The position numbers were made by a program, and so were the translations under genes. Of a DNA stretch of 64,000 bases, positions 19,392 through 32,446 are shown one piece after another. Below the pieces are notes generated by a model, which saw nothing but the letters and a program-made list of their open reading frames with translations, had not been told where the DNA came from and did not search any database. The DNA comes from Craterostigma plantagineum (Eukaryota > Streptophyta > Magnoliopsida > Lamiales > Linderniaceae): positions 10,992,001 through 11,056,000 of the forward strand of contig JAPQWV010000018.1 of assembly GCA_027422505.1 (NCBI GenBank), written 5' to 3'. Numbering within the stretch: position 1 is the stretch's first letter; the number at the start of each line of letters is the position of its first letter.

Positions 19392-20962
19392 ATGGATGCA
19401 TACTCACTCGAAAATGACAACCGTCCGCCGATCTTGCAAAGAGGCGAATACACAATGTGGAGAAGCCGCTTTCTGAATTTCATCGCTCTAAAGGATCAAG
19501 CGGAAAATCTGCAGAAGTCCCTTGAAGAGGGACCGACACAGTTCTGGGTTCATGTACCCGGGGACGAAACAGCTACTAAAGGAGCCTAGAGAATACTCTC
19601 TGGAGGAAAGAGCTCGAGCTAAGGCTTATCTAGTAGCCATGAATACCCTTATGCAGGGCAACCCCAACGATATATACAGACAAGACAGCCTTACATCGGC
19701 GAAAGGGATGTGGGATGAGCTGCATAGGATGATGCAAAGGACGGAAGTTGGCATAAAGGCCAAGAAGGCGAACATTCTCACAGCTTACGACTCATTCAAA
19801 GCAAAGCCGGAGGAGAGTCTAAACGAGATCTACCAACGATGCCTCACTCTTCTCAATGAAATGAGGAAGATAGAAATAACGAAGACAAACATGGAGACAA
19901 ACATAAGAATTCTATCTTCTCTGCCCACGGAATGAAAGAAAATATCCACTCAAATACGACAAAATAAAGATCTAGAGGAGTTTGGATGTCCATGCCGTGT
20001 TCGATAATCTCGCTCAGCATGAGGAGGATATCCGCGAGATTACCAAAGAGCAGAAAGGCAAACAAACCGATGACACGGTTGCCTTAGTCTCGGAGAAGAG
20101 GAGCACAAGATCAAGAAAGGATAAGATCGTTAGGCCACCTTCATCATCAGAGTCGGAAGATGAATCGGACTCCGACATCGAGCCGAACATGAAAGCGCTT
20201 GGAAAACAGTTAGCTCTCATTGGACAAATGATGAGCAAGAAGTACTTCAAGAAGAATTCTTCTACCTCAGCCAATAGACTTCGGACTACAAGCTCCAAAA
20301 ACAAAGAACGTGCTCCGGAGAGTTCCGAGGTCAAGAATCCCAAAGAGACTAACAAATGCTTTAACTGTGGCAAAGCAGGTCACTTCGCCAGAGAGTGCAC
20401 TCACCCGAAGAAAAGAGATGCAAACTACTACTCCAGGAAGCTTCAATTGACAAAACAGAAAGAAGCTAGAGTAGCTCTCATGGCCGAACAGGACCAATGG
20501 CTCGAGGACACGTCGAGCTCCGAAGAAGAGAACTTAGCCCTCGTGGCCCGTCTCGACAACGAATTGGACGCTGAAACATCCACTCGTACAGACGACGACA
20601 ATGCATCCACGTCTTCATATGAGGTAGTCACTCCTTCCACATTATTGACCAAGTTAGAATCATATCAAAAGCAATATGCTAACATGAAACGTGAGCAGAA
20701 AAGAATAAAGGAAGTAGAGGACGAACTTGAGAGAGCTCAGGAGAAGATATATAGTCTCGAACAAGAACTTAGGAGCTCTAGTGCAAAAATAGATGAACTT
20801 ACTAAGAGCCTACAGTCTAGAGAGACTAGTCAACCTCAACTAGCACAACAAAGTGAAAAGATTAAGGAATTAGAAGATAGGCTAGCAAAAAACTACAATT
20901 GCTTGGTTAGAAATCTCAAAGAACGCCATTTTAAATTGTACGATAATCGAAGCTACCTCTAA
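19392..20962 (+). pseudogene. Gag N-terminal part with CCHC knuckle (C)
   Basis: The ATG at 19392 (MDAYSLEND) opens gag; the same start is used in E at 60056. The first frame (to 19589) has RPPILQRGEYTMWRSRF and QFWVHVPGDE, then shifts. The second (to 19935) has the UBN2-like core IYRQDSLTSAKGMWDEL and ends at a TGA where the E copy has Trp. The third (19982-20962) carries MDVHAVFDNLAQHEEDI, the zinc knuckle CFNCGKAGHFAREC, an acidic Ser-rich stretch and a long coiled coil rich in Leu, Glu, Lys and Gln (about residues 215-320). Gag would form particles and bind the genomic RNA. Confidence 0.82.
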
Positions 20963-22407
20963 GATCACTAACTTAGAAGCTCATTAGAAACATCGAATGC
21001 TAAGATTAGTGAGCTTAGTAAGGATTTCGATGCCTGTCAAGCCGCTAAACTAACCGTGAAAAATAATTATGCTCTCCTAGGCGAGGAACGCAAGAAACTA
21101 TATGCCAAAGTAAAGAAATTAGACGATATAGTTACGCGTAGGGGACAATCCGAACAGACGATATTTTTGAACAAGCCCAAGGATATAGAGTTCTATAATC
21201 CTATAGAAGGCATAGGTTTCACTAACCCGTGTGTTTTACAAAAGAAAGAAATATACGATGTTAAACACATGGGCTTAGGAATACCCTCTCTTAGAAATTT
21301 TACTGAATCGTCTTATGAAAATACTTTTGATTCATCCATTAGACAAGGTCCACATGGTCCAGAAATCCCCTTTGACTACAAAGAACTAAATGAAAGGGAC
21401 AAAAATAGGAAAGAAACTCTAACACCTGTCTGCAATTTAGTTCAAATTCTACCTCCTGACTCTCGAACACACCACGAGGAAGTTAAAACCATTAATTATA
21501 AAAATTCTCTCTACAAACCCCCTATCATAATACAGATAGAGGAGTCACAGGCAAAGTTAGAAAAAGAACGAGAGTTTCGAAGCTGAAAAGAAAAAATTCT
21601 TTAAGGAGATGGAAAATCTCAAGGCTTCCTCGTCCTCCCAAACTACCTCTCACGCTATTACAAAAAGCGTGAAAAATGAAAATCGCCTTTGAAAGATAAA
21701 TATTGTTAATTCTGTTAAAAGTGCTATGACTAATTTCACTTTACCTACGTCTACAGGGAGCATAACGTCAGCAAAACAAAGGCGAGAGTGTCTAGCACTA
21801 AGATAAAGAAGGAGCCATTAGATTTAAATGTTTCTGAGCATGCTACTCCTTCTGTTACAATAAAAGAGACTCGTAGAAATAAAAGAGCTATTTCCACTTT
21901 AAGATAGTTGCTTCTATTTATTCACTCAGTCGATCACCTTTAGAAGCACCAACTTCGAAATGGGCTCTACGTATAAAATTAATCATTATGAAACAATGCC
22001 ACAAGGGAGACTCGTAGGAAACAAGATCCAGCAATAAAGAAAGCTTATGGCGCCGTACATGAATGTATTCACCTATGGTATCCCGTAGAAATTAAATCCT
22101 CCAAGCACATTAGGAGACTATCACAAGAATCTTTTCCTCAGTCAAACCCTCCAAAGCATTTGTAAGTGCTGAAATTAACCTTCCCTATAAGGTTCAACCC
22201 AAATGGGTTCCTAAATCTCCGCCTAGGACGACAAAAGCCAAAAGAGCCAAGTCTCCTATAGAGGCAAACCCAGACCCACTTTTTCAAAAGTGCAATGAGT
22301 TATTAAGACTCTTCCAAAAATTGATTTAGGAGTCATATCTGAACCCAAAACTAAATCTGCTAATCCGAGAGGACCCATGCTTAAGTGGGTACCTAAAGCT
22401 CTCTAAA
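20963..22407 (+). pseudogene. Gag C-terminal region (C)
   Basis: After a frameshift near 20940 the coiled coil continues, and 21056-21586 is open. It contains the two patches shared with element B: EFYNPIEGIGFTNPC and EIPFDYKELNERDKNR. From 21587 to 22407 the frame is broken several times, but alignment with E shows a basic region with a repeated WVPK/LPK phrase (PKWVPK, then WVIKTLPK-like, then LKWVPKAL) just before the protease. Function beyond particle assembly is unknown. Confidence 0.72.
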
Positions 22408-24400
22408 TTGACTTTGCAGATCCATCATGTGTGGTACCTCGACTCTGGTTGCTCCACACACATGACTGGTAATCAAGAGCTACTGAGCAACTACAAAGAT
22501 CGACTAAACGGCAAAGTCAGATTTGGAAACAACGATTCAGCCCCGATTCTAGGACTTGGGGATATCATTCTGAAGAATCTGACCATCAAAGATGTCTCAT
22601 ACGTCGAAGGCCTCCGCCATAACTTGTTCAGCATAGGCAAATTCTGTGACAAAGGCTTCCAGGTTGTCTTCCATGCTGACCGGTGCAGAATTTTGGATAG
22701 TCAGGACACAGAACTCCTTCAAGGACTTCGGAGATCCAATCTTTACACGATCAACCTGACGTCTGTGCGGCCCTCGACAGCTGTATGCCTCATTTCTCAG
22801 ACTGATTTACAGAGGAACAGCTTATGGCATCAACGACTGTCTCATCTGAATATGAAAGCTCTCCAACGCCTTTCTACGAAAAAGTTGATTCACGGTCTTC
22901 CAACTATACTACTACAAAAGGAGCATCACTGTTCGGCATGTCACCTAGGAAAAATGAACCGAGCATCTCATCTCGTCAAGCAAATTGCGTCTATTTCTCG
23001 ACCATTGGAACTAATTCACATGGATCTCTGTGGTCCGATGCAGACTCAGAGTATCAATGGAAGAAAGTATGTCCTAGTAATTGTAGATGACTATTCTCGC
23101 TACACGTGGACAAAGTTCCTCCGAACGAAAGATGAGACTGGTGACTTGATTATCAATTTTGTGTAAACAACTCAAAATCTACTGCAACAGACTATTCAAG
23201 TTGTTCGAACAGATAACGGCACTGAGTTCAAGAACAATCACCTCAGTGAGTTTTATCAGAAACTTGGAATAAGTCAACAATTTTCAGCCGCCAAAACACC
23301 TCAACAAAATGGGGTCGTTGAAAGGAAAAATCGAACACTAGTGGAAGCCGCTCGTACAATGCTGATCCAATCTGAACTTCCACACTCTATGGGCTGAAGC
23401 AGTCAATACCGCTTGTTTTACTCAAAACAGGACGGTGGTTCACAAACTGTTCAACAAGACTCCGTACGAGATTGTGAATAATAGAGTGCCCAACATCTCT
23501 TTCCTTAAAGTCTTCGGGTGCAAGTGCTTTGTGGCGAACGATCGAGAGCAACGTGCAAAGTTCGACCCTAAAGCATTCGAAGCTACATTTGTCGGGTATT
23601 CTTCAACATCAAAAGCGTACCTAGTATACATCAAGTCCAACCGAACTATTAAGGAAAGCTTTAATATCACTTTTCACGAAGTGGCAGATATGGCTTCTGG
23701 TCAATTCAGTCCAGGACCCGTGCCTCACCCGTTGGTTCCTGCTCAATTCAGTTCAGGACCCGTTCTCAACCCGTTGGCTTCTGAAGACAACATTTCAGAA
23801 CCCGTAATCACTGGTGTGTTGGCACAAAACCAACAGAAGATGGCAACAACTTCAGGATCAATGTCAGACGAAGCAACGAGACTTGCAATAGACGACTTGG
23901 ATTCTCTCTTCGAACCGGTATATCGGTCATACACGACGACACCTACAATGGATTCTCTACCGAATGAGACCGACGTACCAAGTTCATCTCATACCTCTAC
24001 CCCACCTGATTCAGAATTGCCACACAACACCGAAGAACCTACAGTGGTCATCGAGGAAGTATCATCAGAGACGATCAATCCAAATGTAGTCTTGGAACTT
24101 CCTCAGACAAATGATCAATCGGAGACTATAGGCATTCTAGATCCACAGATGGCTGACGCATCGACTTCAGCCTTGCCTCATGAGCGCAAGTGGACGAGAG
24201 GCCACTCGGTTGATCTGATAATTGGCGATCCTTCGGTTGGTGTGAGGACACGTCGTCAACATAGTCTTTTCAGTTTCTTCCTGAGCCAAAACGAGCCAAC
24301 CAAAGTAGCAGACGCACTTCGAGACCCGGATTGGACAATTGCAATGCCAAGTGTGGACCTTAGTACCCTGTCCACATGGGAAAACAGTGGTCAGAACTAA
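22408..24400 (+). pseudogene. copia pol, protease and integrase (C)
   Basis: The protease motif VWYLDSGCSTHMTG is at residues 8-21 of the frame from 22408. A GAG-pre-integrase region with the HHCC zinc site follows (WHQRLSHLN, CSACHLGK). The integrase core has HMDLCGP, RTDNGTEF and VERKNRTL, but a TAA at 23164-23166 falls between the first and second acidic residues and a frameshift occurs near 23390. The frame from 23435 carries VFGCKCFVAND and the GYSSTSKAYLVY block, then the Ser/Thr/Pro/Glu-rich linker to reverse transcriptase, ending in another frameshift near 24345. E keeps the first part of this region in one open frame. Confidence 0.86.
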
Positions 24401-25774
24401 ATGGGTTTTCAAGAATAAGAAGAATGAATATGGTGAAGTGATCCGGAACAAAGCAAGGCTAGTTGCTAAGGGATACAATCAATAGGAAGGCATCGACTAT
24501 GACGAGACTTATGCTCCTGTTGCCCGTATCGAAGCTATTCGCCTCCTGCTGGCTTATGCGGCTCACGAAGACTTCAAAGTCTATCAGATGGATGTAAAAA
24601 CCGTCTTTCTCAACGGCGTGTTAAAAGAGGAAGTCTACGTCGCTCACCCGGAAGGTTTCGTTGATCAAGAACATCCCGATCATGTCTATCGCTTGGACAA
24701 AGCTGGACTAAAACAAGCCCCACGTGCTTGGTATGATGTCCTGAGTGATTTTCTCTAGAAGTCTGGATTCATACGAGGAACGATAGACACAACCCTCTTC
24801 ATTGAATGGCATGACAAAGATCTGATGGTCGTCCAAGTATACGTCGACGACATCATCTTCGGATCAACAAATCCTCGGCTCTGCAAGAAGTTTGGAGATC
24901 TCATGAAGAGCAAATTCGAGATGAGTCACATGGGAGAGATGCAATTTTTCTTAGGCCTTCAAGTCAGGCAGCTCAATGATGGAATTTTCATCAGTCAGAC
25001 AAAATATATCAAGGATATTCTGAAGAAGTTTCATCAAGATAGCAAGCCTCTCGGCACTCCTATGTCACCAAGCTGCAAGTTGGATGCCGATCCCTCTGGT
25101 AAATCGGTCGACATCACACTGTATCGCAGTATTATTGCATCTCTTCTCTACCTCACTTCGAGTCGGCCGGATATCATGCTTGCCAGCTGCTTGTGTGCCC
25201 GTTTTCAAGCCGATCCCAAAGAATCCCATATGCTCGCGGTTAAAAGAATTTTACGCTACCTTAAGGGCACCTCTACCCTTGGCCTATGGTATCCAAAGGG
25301 TACGAATTTTAAACTTATCGGCTGACGCTGACTATGCAGGTTGCCGAATGGACAGGAAAAGCACGTCCGGTGGCACTCAATTTTTAGGCGAAAAGCTGGT
25401 TTGCTGGTCATCCAAAAAGCAGAACTGTGCGTCCACTTCGACGGCCGAAGCATAATACGTAGCTGCCGCCAGCTGTTGCTCACAGATGCTGTGGATGCGG
25501 ACACAGCTTCGCGACTATGGCTACAATCTAAATAATATACCCATATGCAGCGATAGTCAGAGTGCAATTGCCATAACTTGCAATCCTGTTCATCATTCAC
25601 GCACAACACATAGACATTAGATATCATTTTATCAAAGATCACATAGAAAAAGGCACGATAGAGATGTACTTTGTGAACACGGAGTTTCAACTAGCCGACA
25701 TTTTCACCAAGGCCTTGGATGAGAAACGATTTCAATTCCTTGTCGGAAAATTAGGCATGTTGAATCTTCCGTAA
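24401..25774 (+). pseudogene. copia pol, reverse transcriptase and RNase H (C)
   Basis: The region carries RARLVAKG-type sequence followed by a TAG near 24483, the [10 protein letters not shown] block, [10 protein letters not shown], a TAG near 24757, and the catalytic YVDD in [12 protein letters not shown] at about 24838. The frame 24825-25325 continues to [12 protein letters not shown]. RNase H follows after a shift near 25315 (ADADYAGCRMDRKSTSG) with stops at 25453 and 25618, ending at 25774 after LGMLNLP. Motif order and spacing are normal; at least four lesions make it non-functional. Confidence 0.87.
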
Positions 25775-26316
25775 TATGTGCATTACCTGATCTTCTATGC
25801 TATCACGTGTTTTATTCTATGTGTTTTCTATGCTTATTTGTCCTTATCTTGCGTGATAAAAATAATATAAATAAATATATAATATATATTTCTATATATA
25901 ATTGCTTAAAATTTTACCCCGACATGCGATCGATTTAATTGCTTAAAATTTGTCAGTCTAAGTCGCATTCTTGTGTCTAAAAGGTCATTTGATTGTTCCA
26001 CTAGACACAAAGTCACTTTACATGCGTGAGGATTCAAGCCTTGCTCCTTTTTCCTTTCTTTGGATCTCTTCTCGAGTGAGTCACACATAAATTACTTGTC
26101 TTACCTAGTGATTCTTGGTGTCATACTCATCTTGCGTTAGATCGTCAGGAAAATGATAAGGGAGTTTGGGATATTCCTCATACGGCCTTATATAAATTCC
26201 CCCACGTTAGCCCTTAGTCATCCACTTTGAGCCTTCTCCGATGTCCTTTTCTTCATTTGAAACCCATTCCCAGCCTTCAACCGAACTCTATACTCTTCGA
26301 ATGGTTATTCAAACGA

Positions 26317-26332
26317 GAAAAGAAGGGGGAGA
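26317..26332 (+). other. Internal polypurine-like tract (C)
   Basis: GAAAAGAAGGGGGAGA resembles the tract used before the LTRs. A second shorter copy, AAGGGGGAG, is at 27725-27733. As in A, several tracts follow pol. Confidence 0.6.
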
Positions 26333-26447
26333 TAACAAAAGAAAAAGTAAAATGATGACAAAAGAAGGCATTGCTCAACGCGCAAAAATCAGGCCAAAGG
26401 AACCGGCCTTCCGACTACCTTGTAGAAAGTGGCATGGTTCCTGCTGT

Positions 26448-26698
26448 GAACTTCTCCAACGATAATCTCGTACGCTCGTCAGAACGGCTGGAAGAGGAGC
26501 ACCACGAAGTGAACTTCTCCAACGATAATCCGGTCTTATATCGGGAAACGAGAAGATGAGCGCAGCCTCGGGTACGAATTCCATAATCGAGAACTTCTCC
26601 AAATTGATAATCTATGAAACCTCTATAGGGATTAAGAGAAGAGGAGCTTGGTATCGGCCCGAGAACCAACAAAAAGAACTTCGCCTATGATAATCTCC
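26448..26698 (+). repeat. Diverged tandem repeat around GAACTTCTCC
   Basis: The phrase GAACTTCTCC followed by AACGATAATC starts at 26448 and 26511; diverged copies start near 26591 and 26676. Spacing is about 63, 80 and 85 bases. The inverse GAGAAG or GGAGAAG also occurs between copies, so the RNA could fold into stems. Confidence 0.6.
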
Positions 26699-27209
26699 TA
26701 GAGCCTCGTGGAGAAGCGGAGCTTCAGCTTGAGCATAACATAAAAAGGGATAGTTCTTAAAAGAAAAGGAGGGAGAAGAGATTGAAAAGAAGAAAGACGC
26801 CGAAAAAAAGGAGACGGACGTAGAATTGGAAGACGATGAAGAGATAAGCTCACTTTCCTTTAAATTCCTTCCGTTCTAAGTCCTAGCCAAATTGTAACCT
26901 TTACAACCCTTTGATTCCACATAGACGGTCTCTCGCTTAGGTGAAATGATTAAAAATGCCTCGATCACATGTAAATTGACTTAAAATTGCTTGTGTTGAC
27001 TTGAGTGATAAAAATATAAAAATCCCAAAATAGCTATAATTAAGAGCAAGAGCGAACCTAGTGAGAGTTGTCGAAATGGACCAGTCTATGAACTTAGGAC
27101 TTTAGTTTGACGACATGACTTGACGGTATTTTCTTCTTTCAAATGTCTCGTAAAATTTTAGGCGTGACGATTGATCGAAGCAAAATAATATGACCCCATA
27201 CTATAAAAA

Positions 27210-27242
<33 letters not shown>

Positions 27243-27769
27243 TAATAATAAATAATAAAATTCGCACATTTGACATGAAATGTTATGTTTCATATGGGTT
27301 GAATTGAATAAATGCGAATTTCTGTAAGTGTATCGCACATTCTAAATGCAATGATAGATTGCATTGGTACTGAATTGTTTAAATGCGATAAATTTTTCAT
27401 TGCTTCTACCCTCACACAATATTTTAAAGTACATGTTTTCAGGGACCATGTATACATGCTTACTTGGTGAATTTGTGTGCTCGTGACTTGAATTGATTTC
27501 ATATACTTGCATAATTAATCAATTCTTGTGCTAGCATTTCAGATCTTTCAAATTAATGAGTGAGACGTCGACACTACAAGGAAAGGAGCTAGTCACAGAC
27601 CAAATTAACTCCATTATTTCTAACGTATTTTTCTAAGTGGTACAGATTTTTTAATCACTGCCAGGGAAGCTAGACGTTACTACACAGAAAATACAGGTTG
27701 TTAATGGCATTTATTTTAATTACTAAGGGGGAGCCTTACAAAGGGTTCTATTTTGAAATAGGGGTCAAT

Positions 27770-29250
27770 CTGAAAATTTTAGAAGTACTTACTATCGAGA
27801 AACTAGATAGAAGACTTAATTCACGATCATCAGTTTCTCGATCGTAAACAGTGTTGGAAACAATTTTGATTGGCCGCGATAATTTGCGATCGAAAAATTT
27901 GAATTGAGAGGAAATTTTCAAATCAAAAAATTTCTCGAGCGCAAATAGTAATGGGCCTGGTCCATTTAATCGCAAAACGTCCAATCGCAAACCCAACATT
28001 GACTTAATGCTAGTTAATAAAAGTTTAACTTTTGTCAGTCGAAAAACTTCTTCTCACGCAACCCTAATCGCAAAAAATGTCTCTAGCGAAAAACTTTCAC
28101 AGACAGCTTAAAATTCTCAAAACTCTTTCACTTTTCAACACCAAACTGTCTGTTTAAGGTAGAAATGAGATACTTTTAACATTTGCGTGTGATTTACCTT
28201 CATTAGCATCTGCATTTTGAAGTTTTTCGCATGTTTAGACTTAGATTTTCGACTGTTCTTCAAAACTGAGAAATCGTATACTGTTTTATAGTGTTTGCGG
28301 CTTGAGTTACTTTATCTGAGTTTAATGCCTGCACTTAAGATAGTTTCGATATTCTCTATGAATCTAGTAGAATGAATCATCGGAAAATCTGCATCTCCGA
28401 CTGTAATTTGAGTTTTGATGAAACTGGGTATTTGAATGTTTAAAGCCATCGAAGAACTTTGTCGATCGCAAACAGTCTTAATCGAATTCCGATTTAATTG
28501 AGATACTGTTTGTGTCCAATTAGTTTTTTGATCGGTAAAATTCTGATTTAGTCGTAAGATAGATGATTTTGACCGACAAATTACTTACCATCGAGAAATC
28601 TAATTAGGATTTTCCGTGTGCGAAAAACTTAAGCACTGAATAGATAATTTAGATGCAAATTTTATCGAGCGCAAAACTTACTATCGCAAAATAGAATTTT
28701 CGTGTTAATTGGATTTTGTCGTAAAAATTTAGCAGCGAAAAATTAATTTTTCAACGCTTAATTATTCGATCGTAAAATTTGCCGCTTCGGACTTAATTGA
28801 TTGAAAAATTTATCGACGGTTGACTTATTCTCTCGTTTATTAATTTCTCGATAGAATTATATCGCATCGAAAAAAAATTTTGTTACTTACAATCGAAAAT
28901 CACATACCGCTCGACAAATTTCAAATCGAAAATTTTATTCAATCGAGGAAAATTTCTCGATAGTAAATTTACCTGAGAAATAATTTCTCGATCATAGATT
29001 ACACGGAATTTTTATCGCTCGTAAAATAGATCGACTACAGTCTCGATTTCAACTTCAACACTTAGAAAATTTTTCTAAGTCTTTTACTCTGTAGCGAACA
29101 TTAGCGAATAAAATTTTCTCAATCGGAAAATTTAGACTGAATTCTTTCAATTGAAATCAATATATAGGAAATCAAATTGCAATTCAATTTTCTCGACCAA
29201 AAATTTTTTCGGCATGAACAGTGACTTACTGATTTAATACTTAGCGAAAT
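27770..29250 (+). repeat. TTTCTCG / CGAAAATTT motif field (C spacer)
   Basis: Phrases such as TTTCTCGA, CGAAAAATT, TCGCAAAA and AATTTTATCG recur every 20-40 bases on both strands. The same field, inverted, is at 53880-55080 in E. The density drops at once at the ATG of the envelope-like gene (29471). Confidence 0.7.
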
Positions 29251-29470
29251 TCGAACTATTTTCACGCGATTTATACTTCATTCGAAATTACATTCATGCC
29301 ATTACGATTTTTCAAAATTGAGCATACACTATGCATTTGATACGATTTCAATTCGAAATTGATCGAACATGCTATTATTTCCAATGTTACTATAGTTTGA
29401 TGAAATTTATTCATTTTTCGACTAAAAATAAAACTTTTTTCGAATAAACTTCTATATTTCTTATTTTCAG

Positions 29471-32330
29471 ATGGATCGCTATCCAAGATATAATCACATA
29501 TACGACCACAACCTGTATCTGAAGGTCCAGGATACAAATTTCCAGCTCGATCTGAGCACCTTTCGATGCCCGGACGAGATCATCGTCTCTATCCTGAGAG
29601 GTCACCCCATCTGGCACGTATTGACGGTCACCGCCTCAGTGCCAATGGTCTATCTCCAGCAATTCTGGGGATGTATACAAGGAGTTGTAGCGAATGGGGC
29701 ATTCTCCTTCACAACAAGAATCGGGACGCGGCATATTCATATGAGCAAGAGCCAGTTCGGGATGATACTGGACTTGCCACACAGCGACAACTACGACCCG
29801 CTCCCGTCGGACGTAGATATGGTCCATGACTTCATGCACATGGGATATCAACCGTAGCTCACCAAATTAGCTCAGGTCCAGAGCAGCGGTATCCCTCACC
29901 CCTGGAAGACACTGTTCCGGATCGTGAACAAGTGTCTATCACCAAAGCATGCCGGTTTCGACAAGGGCAACGGCAATATACTGCGAATCTTTCACGGTCT
30001 CGCCTTCGCCAGAAACTACGACTTCGCACAGCTAATCTGGAATGATCTAGCTGAACAGATCTGGCTGAAGGAAAACCGAAGGTCAAAGAACGTGCCCTAT
30101 GCTCGATGGTTCAACGTGATCATCAGGGAGGTCATGGAGCTACATGTGGAGAACATCCCACAGCTGCCTCCTGGTGGAAACTATCAGCCGCCAAGGCTAA
30201 AGTTCTTCCACAATCCACGGCTCACGGACATGGAGCAACCGTCGATGCCGATTCTGCTCCAACTACTAAGGCTTGCCGACCCGCGGGAGCTGTGTATCAA
30301 AGATTCTGTCGGGAACACCATTTAACGGAGCAAATGATCAGAGGGCCCCCGGCAAATTACCATGTGAGCCCTCCCCAACCGGAACACCAACCAAGGCCTG
30401 ACGACGCGATGATAGATGTTGTCGCTCAGGAGCTTCAACAGGAGTCTCCCTTGATCGAAGAGACGATGCCCGACGTAGATGAGAGCTTGATAGAGATCGT
30501 GACTACCGAGATGGCGCTCGAGGCTCCTGAACATGAATATCAAGTGGAAGTGCCCGTTCATGTTGGCGTGCTCGAAGAAACCATTGAGGAGGTTCTTCTA
30601 CCAGTAGCACAGCACGAAGTCGAAATGAGGCAAACTTCACTGCCATCGGTGACGGGTCAGGCACTGGAGGACGTCCATCGAGACCTCACTCCTCACACGG
30701 GCAGCTCGTCCGACACGGATTCTGACGAGGAAATAAGTCTGATAAGGAGGACTTCCATCAGACTTAGCATTCAACTGGAGTCCCTCTTCCCAGCCGTCAC
30801 CAACGCACCAGATACTACGCTGACCACAACGACAAGTGTTGCCGGCACTTCTTCGCTCAATCTTGAGCCGCAACCAACCAACGTGGTGTCTGGTTCGCAG
30901 GCGCAACCTGAGCCTGCCTTAACACCCATAGAGACGAATCCTCCAGATTCGACTCGAGGATTGGGTGGAAGTCTCATACAACAACAACCTCAAGTGACTG
31001 TGAGCCAACCCACAGAGTCGGTGTCTATTCAAGGGTTGATAACAGGCGACATCAGTCGTCCTGGTCCATCTCAGGAGGCGTCCGCACCCTTCGTGACGAA
31101 CGAGCAGTTCCAGGCCGCTCTCTCTGCCGTTGTACAGTCTATGGAAGACAAAATCACGGGGAGAGTACTCCAAGCACTCGAGGCATCCCGAAGAGATACC
31201 GGGAAAGCACCTGCCTCTGATGGCCCTTCGTCACAAATCAACCCCACACCTCCACAACCCACACCCACCGACCCTCTAGCCACTTCCTCCATCCTCATCA
31301 ATCCATACACAATCCCCTTCACCGAGCTCCATGACATTCTCCTCGCCCGTCTGATAGGCCTTTCCATCCTATCGCCGCATGAAGAATCCCTCTATAGGCG
31401 ATTGGTGGACCATCCTGAGCCACCGACTGACACCTGCCGAGGCCAAACTCCCACTCACGGCGCAGACATGACGATCCTGACGATCAGGACCCTCATGAGG
31501 GGGAGAAGAGGCCAAGGACATCAACAAGTGGCCAAGGATAAGGCTCTGGCGCCACGCAGACAAGCGCTGGAGCTGGTGAAACCCAAACACAAACCCACCA
31601 AACACAAACCACCCAAACTTCCTACACCACGCACCGCACTGCCTACATCGAACCACCAACCTTTCACCTCAGGACGCCTCCGTCCACACCACCGATCTAC
31701 TCAAGCCCCTTGCTTCCGAAGAAGAAATAAGTGCTGCGATGCTTGTAGCTCTAGCAGCTACCCAAGCCACTCCCTCAGTCGCTCCAGACCAACCGGGACC
31801 CTCTGGACATGGTGTCAATCCACACGAGGCCCTAGACCAGTACATCTTCGATGGCCAGTGGATGACTCATTCCATGCCCGAGGAGCATCAAAGACGACGG
31901 CTTCACGACGTTCGGCGTTTTCTACAACAAGCGTCTATAGACCTCGTAATCATAGAAGACGACGAGCTTCATGAAGGTGAAGACTACGAGCGAAATATCC
32001 CAAGGCTACCAGAGTTAATCGCTCAACAGGCGGTTCCCTCTCCAAGGCTAACGCCAGGGATCGTCCGGATCGACACGCAATGGGAAAACATCCAAATAGA
32101 AATTCCCTTCCTAGAAGAAGTTCGTGAGAATATTTGGAGGTCTCCGGACAGAGTGAACAAGCCGAACGAGTTCTAGCTTAGAGGGATCTCTCATTGGGAT
32201 CAGCAAAGAGGATGACCTACCTCTGGATGCTGACCAAACTAGGACCTGATGTTAGGCTGGGGATGACTAAGACACAAGCCAAGAGCCATTATAAAAGTCT
32301 CTCCCCAATAAGCCAACTACGCAGCGTATA
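29471..32330 (+). pseudogene. Envelope-like extra gene (C), truncated at the 3' end
   Basis: The ATG at 29471 starts MDRYPRYNHIYDHN, as in E at 53864. The N-terminal domain has FRCPDEIIVSILRGHP and MVYLQQFWG, is interrupted by a TAG at 29855-29857, and resumes in the same frame to 30325 with KTLFRIVNKCLSPKHAG and FHGLAFARNYDFAQLIWNDL. A frameshift near 30290 leads into the long acidic Ser/Thr/Pro/Gln-rich middle, read to about 31560. Another shift leads to 31739-32176 with MTHSMPEEHQRRRLHDVRR and ends at a TAG. The last recognisable sequence (SHYKSLSPISQL) runs into the LTR stub, so the final part, polypurine tract and 3' LTR are missing. Confidence 0.78.
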
Positions 32331-32446
32331 CAAACAAACTTGGTATAAATATCAAACTAGTCATAATCTAAGGACTACTATGCAAAACGCCCCAAATTAC
32401 AAGGACAACTAATGAAATGAAGCACAATTACAAATGGTATTCTACA
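32331..32446 (-). repeat. Inverted LTR stub (family 2)
   Basis: This is the first 115 or so bases of a family 2 LTR on the minus strand, ending outward in TTCTACA at 32446. The inner edge joins C's envelope-like gene at a shared TATAC (about 32327-32331). By orientation it could be the remains of element D's 5' LTR. The flanks do not confirm this: GAGTG follows here, while AATGT precedes D's 3' LTR. Confidence 0.75.

Larger units (their letters stand above)
25775..29470 (+). other. Spacer between pol and envelope-like gene (C)
   Basis: This 3.7 kb stretch has no recognised gene. It holds an AT-rich block (25855-25910), a polypurine-like tract, a diverged tandem repeat around GAACTTCTCC, a TA-rich microsatellite (27205-27250), a second polypurine-like tract (27725-27733) and, from 27770 to 29250, a dense field of TTTCTCGA and CGAAAAATTT phrases. 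Element E has lost the left two thirds of this spacer. Confidence 0.75.
17969..32330 (+). mobile_element. Sirevirus-type Ty1/copia element C, lacking its 3' LTR
   Basis: This plus-strand element has a 5' LTR, tRNA-Met primer site, leader, gag, protease, integrase, reverse transcriptase, RNase H, a 3.7 kb spacer and the envelope-like gene. It ends inside the envelope-like C-terminus at about 32330, joined to an inverted LTR stub. All main genes carry stops or frameshifts. It is the only element here with a complete pol and is the reference for the deletion in E. Confidence 0.88.

Noticed and set aside
30106..30290. First part of the 622-codon frame in element C.
   Set aside because: It is out of frame with the conserved envelope-like domain there; only the part after about 30290 is the real frame.
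15790..32446. D and C as one element split by an inversion.
   Set aside because: Both contain the same 0.8 kb of the envelope-like gene, so they cannot be complementary halves.
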